Source: Symbiodinium microadriaticum
Taxonomy: Eukaryota; Sar; Dinophyceae; Suessiales; Symbiodiniaceae
DNA: 64,000 nucleotides
NCBI GenBank assembly: GCA_001939145.1
Contig: LSRX01001133.1
Location: forward strand, 172,212 to 236,211
Reading direction: 5' to 3'
The notes beneath the pieces are model-generated. The model was not told the DNA's origin. It saw only the letters and a list, made by a program, of their open reading frames with translations, and ran no database searches. A program made the position numbers and the translations under genes. Shown here piece by piece: positions 20,186 to 31,065 of the stretch (the first letter of the stretch is position 1; the number at the start of each line of letters is the position of its first letter).

Positions 20186-22059
20186 TCAACCGCATCGCCA
20201 CAGGATGGCTGCAACATTCCACCATGAAAGCATTGAGGTCACGCTCAGGAGAAGGCCCTGGTCGTTTTGACGGAAGACATAGAGCTGGACCGCGTAGCAG
20301 GCGACGAAGAGTGTGAAGGTTCCCATCACGATGGCCATCGATAGCAAGAAGTCCAAACAGGGATTGCAACATCGTGCTCGCAACCGGTAGCACAAACGGA
20401 TGCCCAGTTTGTGCACCACAGGGAAAATTGCCAGCAAGTACGTGAACATCTGGGCCAGTTCGGCTACCTGTCGGATGGCATCTCCTGCATGGCTAGAAAC
20501 ATACTCGAGACGAAGCCAGGCATGCGGAGTCAACATTAGCAAGGCTCGCTGATAAGAGAAGACTTTGTATCCAAGCTGATCGATGACGGCCATCCGGACT
20601 TCAGTTTGCACTTGCGATTCGAAGCTGCCTAGCGAGTTGTACCACGCAGCGATGCACTGAAGAATGATCTCACGGTCGCATGTTATACCCGAGTTGTCTT
20701 CGCGGCCGCGGTCGCAGCAAGCGCTTCTGGCATGCTCGACCTTGAACTCACGGAGTTGCTTTTGCAGCGTCTCAATGCTGCGAGCATAACCTCGCCAGGT
20801 GTGCGCCACGAAGCCGAAAAGCAGGCAAAGAGCACCAACGAGCATTATGTATCGTTCTCCCGCGACTATTGCCTCGTCTGAAGAAGCCACGGAGGGTTCT
20901 ATGTAGAATTTTAGCATGCATAGCAAGCACAACAGCATCTCGCAGCCCAGAAGTGCTGGCCCTAGCAAGGGAGGAATAATCTTTACGTCTGCCTTGCGGT
21001 CTGCCTTGCTGCGGCTGTGTAGGAATGCAGCGACTTCGAAGATGCACCACCTTAGTATAGAAACCTCAATAGATACCACGATTATTCCTTGGGGTTATTG
21101 TAAACATACTATAAAGGAGCCCAGAACCCTATTCTAATTCCTAAGGGCCCTTCATTGGGGTACGAGGGCTCATTTGTCCGGTATACGAAAAGAGCCTCTT
21201 GGTTGGCGCATCACGGCTAATGTGCGGGCGTTAATGATTAGAATAGGATTTTTTCTTGGGATATCCTACTAGAATTTAGAATAAGAAGCTCCCAAACCTA
21301 CTATCGGTACTTATACTGATTCCTATTTTAAAGCAAGACCGAAATGAATCCAAGTCGCAGTCTTGTGACCCATGTAGGGTCCCACAGAACCAGCATGGAA
21401 GTCGACCGATTCAAAAATGCACCCATACTCATGATGGCCTCTCCCTTTCTGCCTTCGTCAGTTTGGTGAATGCACGCGATGTCTAGAAACACCAGCTTTG
21501 ACGGATGCCAAAGTAGCAAGGTGATGCAAAAAGCCACAAATCCGAAGAGCAGGCACCATCCCTGCCGTGCACCCAGAAATCCTGCTGAGACGAGGCCACA
21601 GGCTACGCTTCCACTTAATGTTCCTGCAACGCTTGCCGGCATGCAATTATGCAGGTAAAGCATGTTGGCATACTTGGTCCACTGCGACCCGTGCCAGCTG
21701 TGGGACCAAAACTGATCCAGATGTGTTGCCGGTTCACTCAATGCGTGCAGATCCTTGAGATTGCCACGGAGCCACGCCGACGGCAAGTAACGCAACAGCT
21801 TCCAAACACGGACTCCACGTACTATTTCTGGCCGCGTCGCCAGCATCTGCTTGAGGAATTGCATCAGCGCAACAACTCGGTCGTCCTCTTCATCTTCCTC
21901 TAAAGCTTCCGGAAATTCAGGCGGAATGTGGTCGTCAGTGCCGAACGAGACCTCTGAATCACTAGCCTTTGGGTCAACATCCTCCGGATCGACACCCTGG
22001 GGATCAAACATATCCATTTTCTGGCGCTTGCCCAGAACTGTCTCTGAGCTTTGCGGCAT
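20186..22059 (-). CDS. TIR-like multi-pass membrane protein (dinoflagellate-expanded family), two exons
   Basis: Exon 1 (22059-21359) and exon 2 (21050-20186) join at a GC-AG intron: ...VTRL then WCIFEVAAFLHSR..., with phase kept, giving 521 residues to the TGA. An acidic N-terminus (residues 20-62) precedes FWSHSWHGSQW (117-127), two membrane segments (about 141-186), FLDIACIHQTD (191-201) and WDPTWVTRLWCIFE (226-239). These resemble the SHSW / LD-CI-Q-D / WC-FE order of TIR-like domains and a family common in Symbiodinium genomes. More hydrophobic segments follow at about 262-284, 300-318, 433-452 and 465-492. If the intron is ignored the two frames look like unrelated ORFs. The intron (21051-21358) contains two family A foldbacks. 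The C-terminus may continue by a GTTGAG donor at 20190. Role unknown; membrane-linked sensing is only an inference. Confidence 0.8.
21051..21358 (-). mobile_element. GC-AG intron built from two family A elements
   Basis: Plus-strand 21078-21152 carries the family A interior and right arm (ACCCTATTCTAATTCCTAAG, GGCCC). 21228-21345 carries a left arm (CGTTAATGATTAGAATAGGA) and a diverged right half. Together they cover well over half of the 308-base intron. This is what introner-like elements look like, though insertion into an older intron is equally possible. Confidence 0.65.
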
Positions 22060-22680
22060 GGCTCGGCCGACCTTATGCGCACTACCTCAACGTGGTAAGC
22101 TTCTCGGGGTTTCGGGTTTGTAGGGCTTCGAACTTTCTGGAGCTATTCCACGTGGCCACTGTCTGATATTGCCTCAGAGTTGCTTCGGCTTCGGGGTGTA
22201 TAGGATTCAGGACTCCAGGTTGACCAAAAATAGTATGTATACATATATAATCATATATATATATATATATATATGTGCATTTAGATACATACAAGTACAC
22301 ATAGATGCACATGCTCTACATATATAACATTAGGTATGAAGGTCTTGTTCCAGATCCCGATTCTGCGGGACAAGCAAACTCCGAGCACACGCTGGCGCAG
22401 CAGCAAAGAGCTGCCCGTATTTTGTGGCTCACTTTACAACTTTAGCCGCGATAACGCTCTAGGCTTTAGGGCTTTAGGGCTTGGCTGCCGCGTTCACAAC
22501 ATTGAGCCCATCACGGAGGACTGCCCCAGAAACCCCGCGGATGTTGCACGCTCAACTTTAAGGACAGCTCCCATCTCCATCACTACAGTGTGCTTGTGGG
22601 ATCTTGAGTGTTTTTGGTGTCGGATCAGGAGATGCTTTGCCGTTCAGTTACAAGTCTCGCATTTAGGCCTGGAGGTTGAA
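22060..22680. other. Upstream region of the membrane gene
   Basis: Contains telomere-like fragments (22100-22125, 22460-22480), a (TA)n run (22250-22274) and a 140-codon plus-strand frame (22336-22758) that runs through TTTAGGG units and a family C element, so it is unlikely to be a gene. No leader acceptor can be fixed. Confidence 0.4.
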
Positions 22681-22682
22681 CT

Positions 22683-22768
22683 GCTTATAGTCTCCATTGC
22701 AAATACCTTCTTGTGTCCAAACTCTAGACTGGTAAAAAGTCAGAAGGAGCTACAATAGAGACTAAAAC
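22683..22768. mobile_element. Foldback element, family C (diverged)
   Basis: TTATAGTCTCCATTGCAAAT pairs imperfectly with AGCTACAATAGAGACTAAAA. Confidence 0.6.
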
Positions 22769-23029
22769 CCTAAACCCGCAGACGCGAACTCCCCAGAACC
22801 GTCAGTCTTGTGGGAGTTAGGATGAGGGGGACCCTTGGGGATATAGACCCTCTCAATAAGGTCCTCTTGAAGAGAGCCACAAGTAGGGTTCAGAAGGGTC
22901 CCCTTTAAGGGGCCTCCCTAATACTGCCTAGGATCTTGACTTCTGAAGAAGCGCCTTCTCCGTCGTCTGGCCCTTCTTGCCGCCCCGATCGCCTCTCCGT
23001 GCGACCTTAAGACAAAAGCGCCGGGGACC

Positions 23030-23250
23030 TTTAGGGTTTACAGGGGTTTAACCCCTAAACCCCTGAACCCCTGAACCCCTAAACCCCTGAACCCCTAAAC
23101 CCTAAACCCCTAAACCCTATAAATAAACCCTGAAGCCTAAACCCTAAACCCTAAACCGTGAACCCTAAACCCCAATCCCTGAAACTCTGAAACGGCAGCA
23201 CGGTCCAAGCTACAGGGGTTTACAGGGGTTTACAAGGGTTTAGGGGTCAT
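23030..23250. repeat. Telomere-like arrays, both orientations
   Basis: GGGTTTACAGGGGTTTAACC turns over into CCCCTAAACCCCTGAACCCC at about 23050. CCCTAAA units continue to 23190, then TTTACAGGGG units run to 23250. Confidence 0.85.
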
Positions 23251-23306
23251 ATACCGACCCCCGCGATCCCCAAAATGATCTCTTGCTCTGGGAAGTGCTC
23301 GGGGCT

Positions 23307-23406
23307 GAATGTCTCCATTGTACTTCCTTTTTTGGAGTTACCTTTTAGGATCCTCAATATAGGACTGGTTAAGCCAAAGAAAGGAACTACAATGGAGACT
23401 ATAGGT
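23307..23406. mobile_element. Foldback element, family C (CCATTGTAGTTCC subtype)
   Basis: GTCTCCATTGTACTTCCTTT pairs with AAAGGAACTACAATGGAGAC; the interior GGATCCTCAATATAGGACTG is related to the copy at 17537. Confidence 0.88.
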
Positions 23407-23640
23407 GGGGTACACCAAACTTGTGGGTTCGAGCTTTCTTGTGGACTGCTGAAGTTTGTCCAGCCCGAGAACACCCGCCGAAGAAAGTCCCAGCTAGGAG
23501 TTTGGGCTTAGTCTTCAGGACTTGCAGATGCTCTTGAAACGTTGGGTATATGAAGTTTCAAATTACAAACCCCTTCATAAGAAGTGCTCATTGTACTGCA
23601 TGGTTCTCCACTTTTATGGTCGGTGTCTAGGCTGTAGGGT

Positions 23641-23988
23641 TTATGTATTTAGGGTGCCAGAAGCCCTTGCCAAGTTAGTCACTCTCAAGCCTTGTAAACT
23701 GGGGTTCTGGCTTGGTGCTTTTTTTGCCAAGCATGCTACCACGTCCGGGGTTGCTCTCGGGTGCTTTTGGAGAAAGTCACATCCGCTTCGAAGCGACCAC
23801 TCGGAAGCCCATCTATCTGCGCAAAATTGAGTTGTCGCAGGCGAAAGGTTTTGTGGGGCCTCTTGAACTGTATTTAAATAAGATGTCGACTTGCCAATTG
23901 CAAGCAGGACCTTGCACTTGTCAAGCCTACAGCCGATAATCGTTATTATTGTCTTCCGAAGAATAAATGACCGCAGTGTAGCTCCCAA
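23641..23988 (-). CDS. 115-codon ORF, unknown
   Basis: An open minus-strand frame without repeat content: IIGCRLDKCKVLLAIGKSTS, then ADRWASEWSLRSGCDFLQKH. It is mixed-polarity and plausible as an exon, but no domain or clear splice ends are recognised. A shorter plus-strand frame overlaps. Confidence 0.33.
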   Translation of the reverse strand: MGATLRSFILRKTIITIIGCRLDKCKVLLAIGKSTSYLNTVQEAPQNLSPATTQFCADRWASEWSLRSGCDFLQKHPRATPDVVACLAKKAPSQNPSLQGLRVTNLARASGTLNT

Positions 23989-24241
23989 ATTGTCTCATCC
24001 TTCTTGTCTATAGGGACCCCTCAATCAGTCTTCATGGGAGTTGTGAGGTTTTAAGGTTCAACCTGGCGGTTGCTATAAATGGTGAGGCAGTCCTTCATTT
24101 TCTGCCAACATCCGCTACGAGGCAGCTCTCATGTTCTCTAGATCTTTAGACCCCGGTAAGACAGCAGATAAAAATTCGCCTCGCCCTCGAGGCGGACGAC
24201 GCGAAACTTCTAACTGGATCTCGGCGGATGTTGTAGTACAA

Positions 24242-24460
24242 TCACGAACCCCATAAGGAAGAATGACAGTATAACTGATTTTCTGGGCTTCTGCTAGTAA
24301 TCAACACCTCAAGACACCCCGAAGCCAGAGGCTTGCCGGTCCCATTTTCACGCAGTGCCAGCTTCTTTTGGCTGCACGGCTCGCGGCAAGGAAGTGGCTC
24401 CTGGCACGGAAACATTCGCCAACCCTTTAACAAGTTGTTCACATGTTCATACCATGACAC
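24242..24460 (-). CDS. 72-codon ORF, unknown
   Basis: Reads MSWYEHVNNLLKGWRMFPCQ and is Cys/Pro-rich (CREPCSQKKLALRENGTGKP). The ATG lies 120 bases from a trinucleotide repeat. It could be a first exon. No family recognised. Confidence 0.3.
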   Translation of the reverse strand: MSWYEHVNNLLKGWRMFPCQEPLPCREPCSQKKLALRENGTGKPLASGCLEVLITSRSPENQLYCHSSLWGS

Positions 24461-24581
24461 TCCAGTATCCGTAGTAGGCAGTCACCAAGGCTAGCGGCGG
24501 CGAGACAAGACTTCGGCTAACTATATAGCGATGTTGAACAAAAAAGAGACTGAAACTGACAACAACTCCAAAATTAGTTGT

Positions 24582-24678
24582 TGCTACTGCTACTGCTACT
24601 GCTACTGCTACTGCTACTGCTACTGCTACTGCTACTGCTGCTCCTACTACTACTACTACTACTACTACTACCACTACC
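24582..24678. repeat. (CTG/CTA)n trinucleotide repeat
   Basis: A run of TACTGC/TAC repeats. Poly-Ser, poly-Leu and poly-Val/Ala ORFs on both strands are its translations. A plus-strand tail (GTDGLKIPLWPYEVSTIHEL, to TGA at about 24821) may be real exon sequence. Confidence 0.9.
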
Positions 24679-24899
24679 AAGAATAATATATTCGAACACT
24701 GATAGAGGGCACCGATGGGCTGAAAATACCGCTGTGGCCATACGAAGTATCCACAATCCATGAACTCATGAACCCCACTCCTACATTCCTTCGGAAACGC
24801 AAAGCTACCTGACTTCCCCCAGCATCATGATGGCACCCTGTTTCCACTGTAGTGTGAATAGGAATGACTGGGGACACTGAAACAGAAAGGACAGAAGAG

Positions 24900-25070
24900 T
24901 ACTACTGGCGGGCCTGGAAAGCTACCTTAAAACCAGTATAAGACCCCTATGAAGAAGGCTTTTTCCTAAAACCCTCTTAGAAAACTTCCTTAAAAGCCCA
25001 GTACACGACCCCTACGACCGACAACTCCTTTAGACCACTTCCTTACCCCTATATAAACGCCCTAAACCCT
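24900..25070. repeat. Diverged direct repeats
   Basis: ACCAGTATAAGACCCCTATG and GCCCAGTACACGACCCCTAC blocks with TTCCTTA-rich spacers. Possibly remnants of a foldback element. Confidence 0.5.
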
Positions 25071-25204
25071 AAACCCGAAGCAAGAATCCTCTCAAGCTTC
25101 CGATGCTCCCACTGAGCCAGTCCTGGCAGTCAGACGCGGCCAATGATGGTCGGCAGGGCGCGGCCAGGTGCAGTCCCTGCTGTCGGCTTGTGGGCGCAGG
25201 TACG

Positions 25205-25382
25205 GCTGAGGGGAGTTTAAGGCTTCGGGTTTAGGGGTTTAGGCTTTGGGGTTTTGGGGTTTAGGGGCTTTGGGGTTTTGGGGCATTGGGGTTTGGAGGC
25301 TCAGGGGCTTTGCGATTTAGGGGGTGTAGAGGCTTAGGGTTTGAATGGTTTGGGGGCTTAGGGTTTAGGGGTTTAGGGTACT
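25205..25382. repeat. TTTAGGG/TTTGGGG array
   Basis: About 20 units including GGTTTTGGGGTTTAGGGG. Confidence 0.85.
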
Positions 25383-25639
25383 TTGCGGATGCGCACCCCA
25401 TACTCCGAATCTAAAGACGGGGATAGATCCTCAATATAAGAACCCCCCCCAAACAACAGCAGCCCTGCTTGGTTTAGGTCTGGGCTTAGAGCTCAGGTTT
25501 TGGGGTTGAGCAGGCCCGGAGCTAGTCCGTAAATATGACTTCCCGAGCCAGCGCGCACCAAAGCCTTTTTTCGTTACCACAGGATCAGGTGGTACCAAAT
25601 GGGCGGTGTCCATCCCACCTTCTCGAGCCTGAGCTGAGT

Positions 25640-25995
25640 ATTGGATTCCCTTTTTTGGGGTTTAGCCTTTAGGCTTGGTTTAGGGAGAATAGGGTTTAGG
25701 GTTTATAAACCCTGAAACCCTAAACTAGGGTTCAGGGTTCAGGGCTTAGGCCCTACATAAGCCTAAACTCTGATCTCTTTTTCGGGCTTTCAGGTTTATT
25801 CTTTCCGGGGCAGTGGGATCGGTGCAGACTTGGCGTGCCTTGTTTTGAGGCCGGCGATGCGCTGCAAGCCTAAATCCCAGAACAACTCTAAACCTGCAGC
25901 CCCTAAACCCTAAACCCTAAATCCCAGGACAACCCTAAACTTAAACCTGCAGCCCCTAAACCCTAAACACCTAAACCCCAAAACCCCTAAACCCT
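25640..25995. repeat. Telomere-like arrays with an inverted junction
   Basis: 25687-25726 reads GGGTTTAGGGTTTATAAACC then CTGAAACCCTAAAC, a head-to-head palindrome. 25868-25995 is CCCTAAA-type with a duplicated CCTGCAGCCCCTAAACCC unit. Confidence 0.8.
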
Positions 25996-26799
25996 TCTTC
26001 GAAGGTTTGCGGGCTCTCTGCGATCTTTCGCCTTGAACATGCTGAAACCATGGTAGGGATCCGTTGAGGGCTTCCTTGAAAGGTTCCTATATAAAGGGTC
26101 GCGAAGTCGGTTTAGGGTTTTTATGGTTAGGGGGTTCCTTCAAAAGCTGAACAATGAAACCCCGAACCCTAAACCCTGCCAGGTTTCACAGAAACCCGTC
26201 GATACCATGGCTTTTGCCCACTTCTCCGGCTAGACAGGCAGACCCGACAGTCGAAAGGGTCTCAAGGCTGGGGGCCCTAGCCTAAACTCCGTCACGGACC
26301 CCTTCTTAAAGCCCTACATAAACCCCTAATTCAGCCCAAAATCCCGTTTCCAAGGAGCCCGGGATACTTTCCTAAACTATTAAAGCCTTAACAGCTTTTA
26401 AAGCCTTCTTCGAGCGAGAAGCCAGCCCAATGGACTCACCACAGGCTTTCGAAGCTCACGTCCTCAGGCTTCCATCAAAGCGGTGCTTGGACAATCGCTG
26501 AAACCTCGTACCTAGCCCTAGCCCGAAAGCATTCCGTAGCCTAAACCCTTATAGAACCCTACACAGCCCTTAAAGGCCTTATAATGCCCCTTATAGACAC
26601 CCTTTTGTAGAAACCCCTATACACCTGAACCCCTAAGCTCCTAATTCCTAAACCCCTAAACCCAAATCAAGCTTAAGTCCCCATGAAATCCGAGAGGCCA
26701 ACTCGGAACTCGCTGCCGAACTCCTCCAAACCACCTGGCTCCCAGGGGGATGCCAAAAAAGGGGCCTTGGAGGGTTCCCTTCAAGGGGGTTCTACAGTA

Positions 26800-26907
26800 C
26801 TACTGTTGATGATAGAAATCCTGCATTACCTTTAAGGACCCTAAACTATGGGAATTATGGCACATTCCTTATTATGGATAGTGCAGGATTTATGTCATCC
26901 ACCGTAG
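26800..26907. mobile_element. Foldback element, family B copy 3
   Basis: CTACTGTTGATGATAGAAAT pairs with ATTTATGTCATCCACCGTAG; the interior GGAATTATGGCACATTCCTT is shared with other B copies. Confidence 0.85.
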
Positions 26908-27169
26908 GGTTCCCGTAAGGGCTCCTCTAAAGGCCTCCCTAACGGGTGCAAGAAGGGTTCAAAGCTTCGAAAGCTTGCACTCGTCACTCAGAACTGAGTG
27001 TTTAGAGTTGCTGAATTTAAGGTTTCAAGCTCTAGGGCGCCAACGCGAAAACACATTGACAAGCAACAGCCACAGGGGTTAGGCATTAATGCTTCAACTT
27101 CCCAAACTCAGAGAAGCTACTTCTTTCCTAGGCTCTCGGCCCAATCCTCGTCTGGGTCTACCTTAAAAC

Positions 27170-27460
27170 AGGGCCTTAGCAAGTCGAATGGGGTCTTGGG
27201 GCACCTTATAACCGGATGATTACATAGGGACTGCGAGGATACTACGGGTGATAATAAGGAATATACCAGAATATCATCAACAGTATTCCTGAATATTCCG
27301 ACCACTCTGTGTAAGATAGGTGTAGGATCTTGCTTCAGAGTCACGGACAAGCTCCGCCGTGTAGTTGTCGAAAACATAGGCCGCTCCATCCGTGGCTGGA
27401 GCTCCATGGACGACGGTGTGCCCGATGAACCTGGATTCTTTCGGAAGAGGCTGAGGGGGG
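27170..27460 (-). CDS. Possible two-exon gene fragment interrupted by a family B remnant
   Basis: A very pyrimidine-rich acceptor (GCTCCCCCCCCCTCAG) lies near 27456. The frame after it reads ESRFIGHTVVHGAPATDGAA, then VRDSEARSYTYLTQSGRN. After a gap holding the shortened B element (27242-27285), VPQDPIRLAKALF can follow in phase if the donor is GA (after ATTCAG) and the acceptor TATAAG. No family is recognised. Confidence 0.35.
27242..27285. mobile_element. Deleted family B foldback remnant
   Basis: CTACGGGTGATAATAAGGAA joined to ATATCATCAACAGTA: both ends remain but most of the interior is lost. Confidence 0.7.
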
Positions 27461-28053
27461 GGGGAGCGGGAGTAGGGGAGCCTACAGTTTGAGGGTTCCG
27501 AAGACAATTCGGGTCTTTTTTCATGCATCCATCCACGCATGCAGATATGAAGACAGACCCAGGAAAAAAAAACCCTGTTCACGCACGGCCTATGTACATG
27601 TAGGCAAGACGATGCAGGATCAGAGCCGTTGCTTCGGGCTGGGTATCCGGGCCCCGACAAGGTTAACCTTCTAAGATATACTAGTAGTGGGGCTATCTAC
27701 ACACCAAGAGGCCCATGAGGTGAAAGGCTACCTACTCAGCCGCTAAGTGTGTATCAAAGTAACAAATATTGTAAACACTAGTGCTAACCGTTCATGCCCT
27801 GGCAGTACAGTGACTAGCAGGTTGCATAGCACTCGCGATTCGAGGAGCCCTATTCACCAAGTCCGAAGACGAAAACAGCCCCTAAGCCCGATGAACCCCA
27901 ACTACAAAACTCTGCAAAACCCAGTAGCAACCAGAATGAACTTGTTTGACATGAACCGGAGAGTTATACCAAAAACAAATGCGTAAAGACCTGAAGGCAT
28001 ACATGCATCAACACAGAATTGAGAAACCAACAAATCCAACAATAACTTCGAAA

Positions 28054-28299
28054 TTAAACCGAAACCATAGATATGCGATGATAATAACAGACTGCGAAAT
28101 CCTCGCTAGAGCAACAGTGACGATTCAAATCCAACCCTAGCTCCCTCCACCTGGGCGCTTTACATTGGCTGCCCCTTTTCAAGGTGATGAAACCGCACTG
28201 GTTGCCGAGTTCGGTGGCTCTCACAAGGGTGGACCTTCTGTTTATGGCGCGAGTATATAACCCAAAGGGACAAAAGTCAGCTACTGAGCTCCTGAGCAA
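28054..28299 (-). CDS. 81-codon ORF, unknown
   Basis: Non-repetitive frame with LGNQCGFITLKRGSQCKAPR and a Cys-containing tail. No domain or fixed splice ends. Confidence 0.25.
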   Translation of the reverse strand: MLRSSVADFCPFGLYTRAINRRSTLVRATELGNQCGFITLKRGSQCKAPRWRELGLDLNRHCCSSEDFAVCYYHRISMVSV

Positions 28300-28453
28300 A
28301 CATGTTGTGGTAGCCCAGCTAGTGAGGGAACTACCCTAAACCCTAAACCCCTAAACCCTAACATATACTTCTCTTTTTAAAGGTGCAGGTCCGTTGCAGT
28401 AGCTTCTGCGTGGCCTTGGTCCCGAGATGTGCTAATATCCGCCAAAGGAACGC

Positions 28454-28542
28454 ATGGAGACCGCAGCCCCCGCGACGCTGCAGCCAGCGCAGCGCGTCGG
28501 TGAGAATGGCCTGCAAGGGAAGTTCAGCTGGCGGTGCCTTTG
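28454..28542 (+). CDS. Possible first exon
   Basis: The ATG at 28454 opens METAAPATLQPAQRVGENGL and ends FSWRCL before a GTGAGC donor at 28543. An acceptor-like CTCTTTTTAAAGGTGCAG lies at about 28371-28388 and could take the spliced leader. Short, unknown product. Confidence 0.33.
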
Positions 28543-29324
28543 GTGAGCTTGTCTAGGCGACTTTTCTTTTCCGGTGGTTTAGGCCGTTTAAGGGTTCCCC
28601 GGCCTGCATTATGAGTTTCTCAAGCCCCTTTTGCATGCTTAAAGGCCTTTAACACACAGCTTTGTCAAGGCTCACTTTCGAAGACGGCTATTGACCATTG
28701 ATGCTTTCGTTGAAGGAGCTGCGCGCTGTGGCATGATCCCGCAACTCCCAACTTGCTAGGGTTTAGGGTTCAGGGTTTAGGGGCCCGAATCAAACCATAA
28801 TAAATAGGGGGGGGGCCTTTTTAGGAGTATATAGGCATATAGAGTTTTGTAAGGGCTTTGATAAGAGAGACTTGGTAAGTGAGCCATAAGTTTTCATAAC
28901 GGTTCCATAAGGTACTTCTAAACGCCTTAGGGTATGCAGAAAGGATCACGGGATTGAATAGCTGAGGTTAAAAAAAAAAACTAAAAAGCGATTCACTAAG
29001 GCTTTATTTTCTAAGCCTTTGGAGCCTGTAAGCTGGCAGCTGGATGTAAAGAATTACAAGCTCATTCCTTCGGGCGGAAATCATCTTCTGACCGTACTTC
29101 TAGCGCTGCTTGAAATTCATCGGGGGTTGATGGTCCTGAACACGAAACCATAAACCCTACTCCTTTACCCAAAGAGCTTGTAAACTGCTGCCCCTACACG
29201 AACCCTGAAGCCCCAACCCCTGGCCCCTGAAGCCTTACTAGACTCCGAAACCCTCCACCCCAAAACCCCTGCCCTGCACCCTAACCCCTGAACCCTGCAC
29301 CCTGACGTATGATCCTCCAAATCA
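28543..29324. other. Spacer, no gene seen
   Basis: Contains telomere-like units (28757-28785), AGGGTTTTGTAAGGGCTTTG-like short repeats (28830-28930), an A-run (28971-28981) and CCCTAAAC-like text (29140-29310). Confidence 0.5.
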
Positions 29325-29435
29325 TCTTCTAAATTAGGGGTCCCTTGCTAGGGCTCCAATGTAGTACAGCACTCTTAAAAATAAAAAGAGCTCCAAAAGG
29401 CGACCCTAATTTGGAGAGCTAAACCCTAAACCCTG
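29325..29435. mobile_element. Foldback element, family D
   Basis: TCTAAATTAGGGGTCCCTT pairs with GGCGACCCTAATTTGGAGA. The interior has CTCCAATGTAGTACAGCACT and an A-rich stretch. Confidence 0.65.
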
Positions 29436-29569
29436 AACCGTAAGCCGTATAAACCCTAAATCCTAAACCCTATACCCCAATTCAGATGGAGCCTCCACGG
29501 TGGGCTCCAACTCTTCCTGCGGAGCACCGTTCTGGTTACATCCGCGGCCTTCAGAACCCTAAGGGGGTC

Positions 29570-29665
29570 GAGGTTTAGGGTTTGGGGTTTGGGGTTTCGG
29601 GTTTGGGGTTTAGGGTTTAGAGTTTGGGGTTTGGGTTTAGGGTTTGGGGTTTAGGGTTTAGGGGT
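29570..29665. repeat. TTTAGGG/TTTGGGG array
   Basis: GGTTTGGGGTTTGGGGTTTC and TTTAGGG units. Confidence 0.85.
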
Positions 29666-30039
29666 ACCCAAATCGAATGTACCTTTTTTTGCGCAAAGGA
29701 CCTATGGAGGGACTACATTATGAGGCCGATCTAATTATATACATGTGGGCACATGGACCCTTAGGGCAATTAAGGGCAAGAGGGCTCCTCTAAGGGAATC
29801 CTAAAACCTAAACTGGCTTAAACTAGTCCGAAACCCCAAACCCCGAAACCCTGAGCCTTGCCAAAACCTTACCGAATTCGTCGGGGACCCGCCCCTTAGG
29901 AACCCTTGTAGAGCTCCCTGTAGAAGACCTTTAAGAACCCTTTTATAAAATCCTTCATGGCATCCTGCGCTCCTCTCGGACGCCTCCCTGCTGAATCTGA
30001 CGAAATCGCGCGCCGGCCCAGGTAATGTCCTCGTCTATT

Positions 30040-30110
30040 GAGTGTCGGTTTAGGTTTAAGGGTTCAGGGATTAGGGTTTTAGGGTTTAGGGTTCAGGGGT
30101 TCCGGGGGTA
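30040..30110. repeat. TTTAGGG array
   Basis: Follows a short GC-rich island at 29958-30017 that ends at a GTAATG donor-like site. Confidence 0.7.
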
Positions 30111-30215
30111 GGCCAGTTTAGCTGCAGTAACTCGGGATCTTTTGGCGACATGATGGTAAAAGCATGGGCCGAAACGGGGAAAGGCTGAACGGCACTTGGG
30201 TAATTCTCTCTTCAT

Positions 30216-30340
30216 TAGGGATCCCTTTGTTATAAGCATTAGGGGTCCCTTTGTTATAAGCTCCCAGAATAGTACGGCACCCGTATAAAAAAAAAGGACC
30301 CTAAAACGGGACCCCTCTAATTTAGAGAACTAATTACCCC
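30216..30340. mobile_element. Foldback element, family D, with duplicated left arm
   Basis: ATTAGGGATCCCTTTGTTAT and ATTAGGGGTCCCTTTGTTAT lie in tandem (left arm doubled). The right arm is ACGGGACCCCTCTAATTTAG. The interior has TAGTACGGCACCCGTATAAA. Confidence 0.7.
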
Positions 30341-30429
30341 ACGTGGGCTTCGCAGATCCCTGAGTTTGAAGGACCCCCTCCCCCCCTCCCCCCCCGGCAG
30401 GATCTGAGCTTTTTTAAGTCGAGGTGTCA

Positions 30430-30800
30430 GCATTTAGGGCTTCAGGGGTAGAGGGTTTAGGGGTTTAGTGAGGTTTAGGGGTTTAGGGGTTTAGGGGGTT
30501 TAGGCTATAGGATTTAGCTTTAAACTTTGGGGGTCTTGAAGTGTCTCTCTTCAGGGTCATGAAATCAAGACTTACCTAAGGAAGACATGCGTCATAGTAG
30601 GAATTGCATCAGACGGGGCCGGGAGTCCTTCGAGCCCGAACCCTGGACCTGGACCAAGAAAGCAACCTGAACGCTCTTAGCGAAGAGATTTGTGGAGGAG
30701 TCTCTCTCCCTAAACCCTACAGGGTAACCCTAGCCTAAACCCCTAAACCCTAAACCCTAAACCAACCCTAGGCCCTAAACCCCTAAACCCTAAACCCTAA
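30430..30800. repeat. Telomere-like arrays, opposite orientations
   Basis: 30440-30510 is TTTAGGGG-type and 30705-30800 is CCCTAAA-type. Confidence 0.8.
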
Positions 30801-30842
30801 GTGGCCCCTGAGGACCCTGGAGGCCGTATATCCATGGATAAC

Positions 30843-30961
30843 ATAGGGGCCTGAATAATCACCCATACTATTTGGGGTTTCCTTATTATCATTCTAATAT
30901 ACATCATCTTGGGTAGAGTGTAAGTATACCCAAAACTTCTTCTAATTGTTAAGGCCTCTAC
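30843..30961. mobile_element. Foldback element, family A
   Basis: ATAGGGGCCTGAATAATCAC pairs with TAATTGTTAAGGCCTCTA. The interior is AT-rich. Confidence 0.75.
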
Positions 30962-31065
30962 ATTAACCGATGTTAATTGCATCCTGGCGTCCACCAAACA
31001 TAGGTCGAAGGCATAGTCTGGATGGCCACGCTCATCGACTGCGCAGGGACAGGCAAGCTGGGGTA

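Noticed and set aside
22336..22758. 140-codon plus-strand ORF
   Set aside because: Runs through TTTAGGG units and into a family C foldback; no domain.
24574..24763. Poly-Ser, poly-Leu and poly-Val/Ala ORFs
   Set aside because: All are translations of one trinucleotide repeat in different frames.
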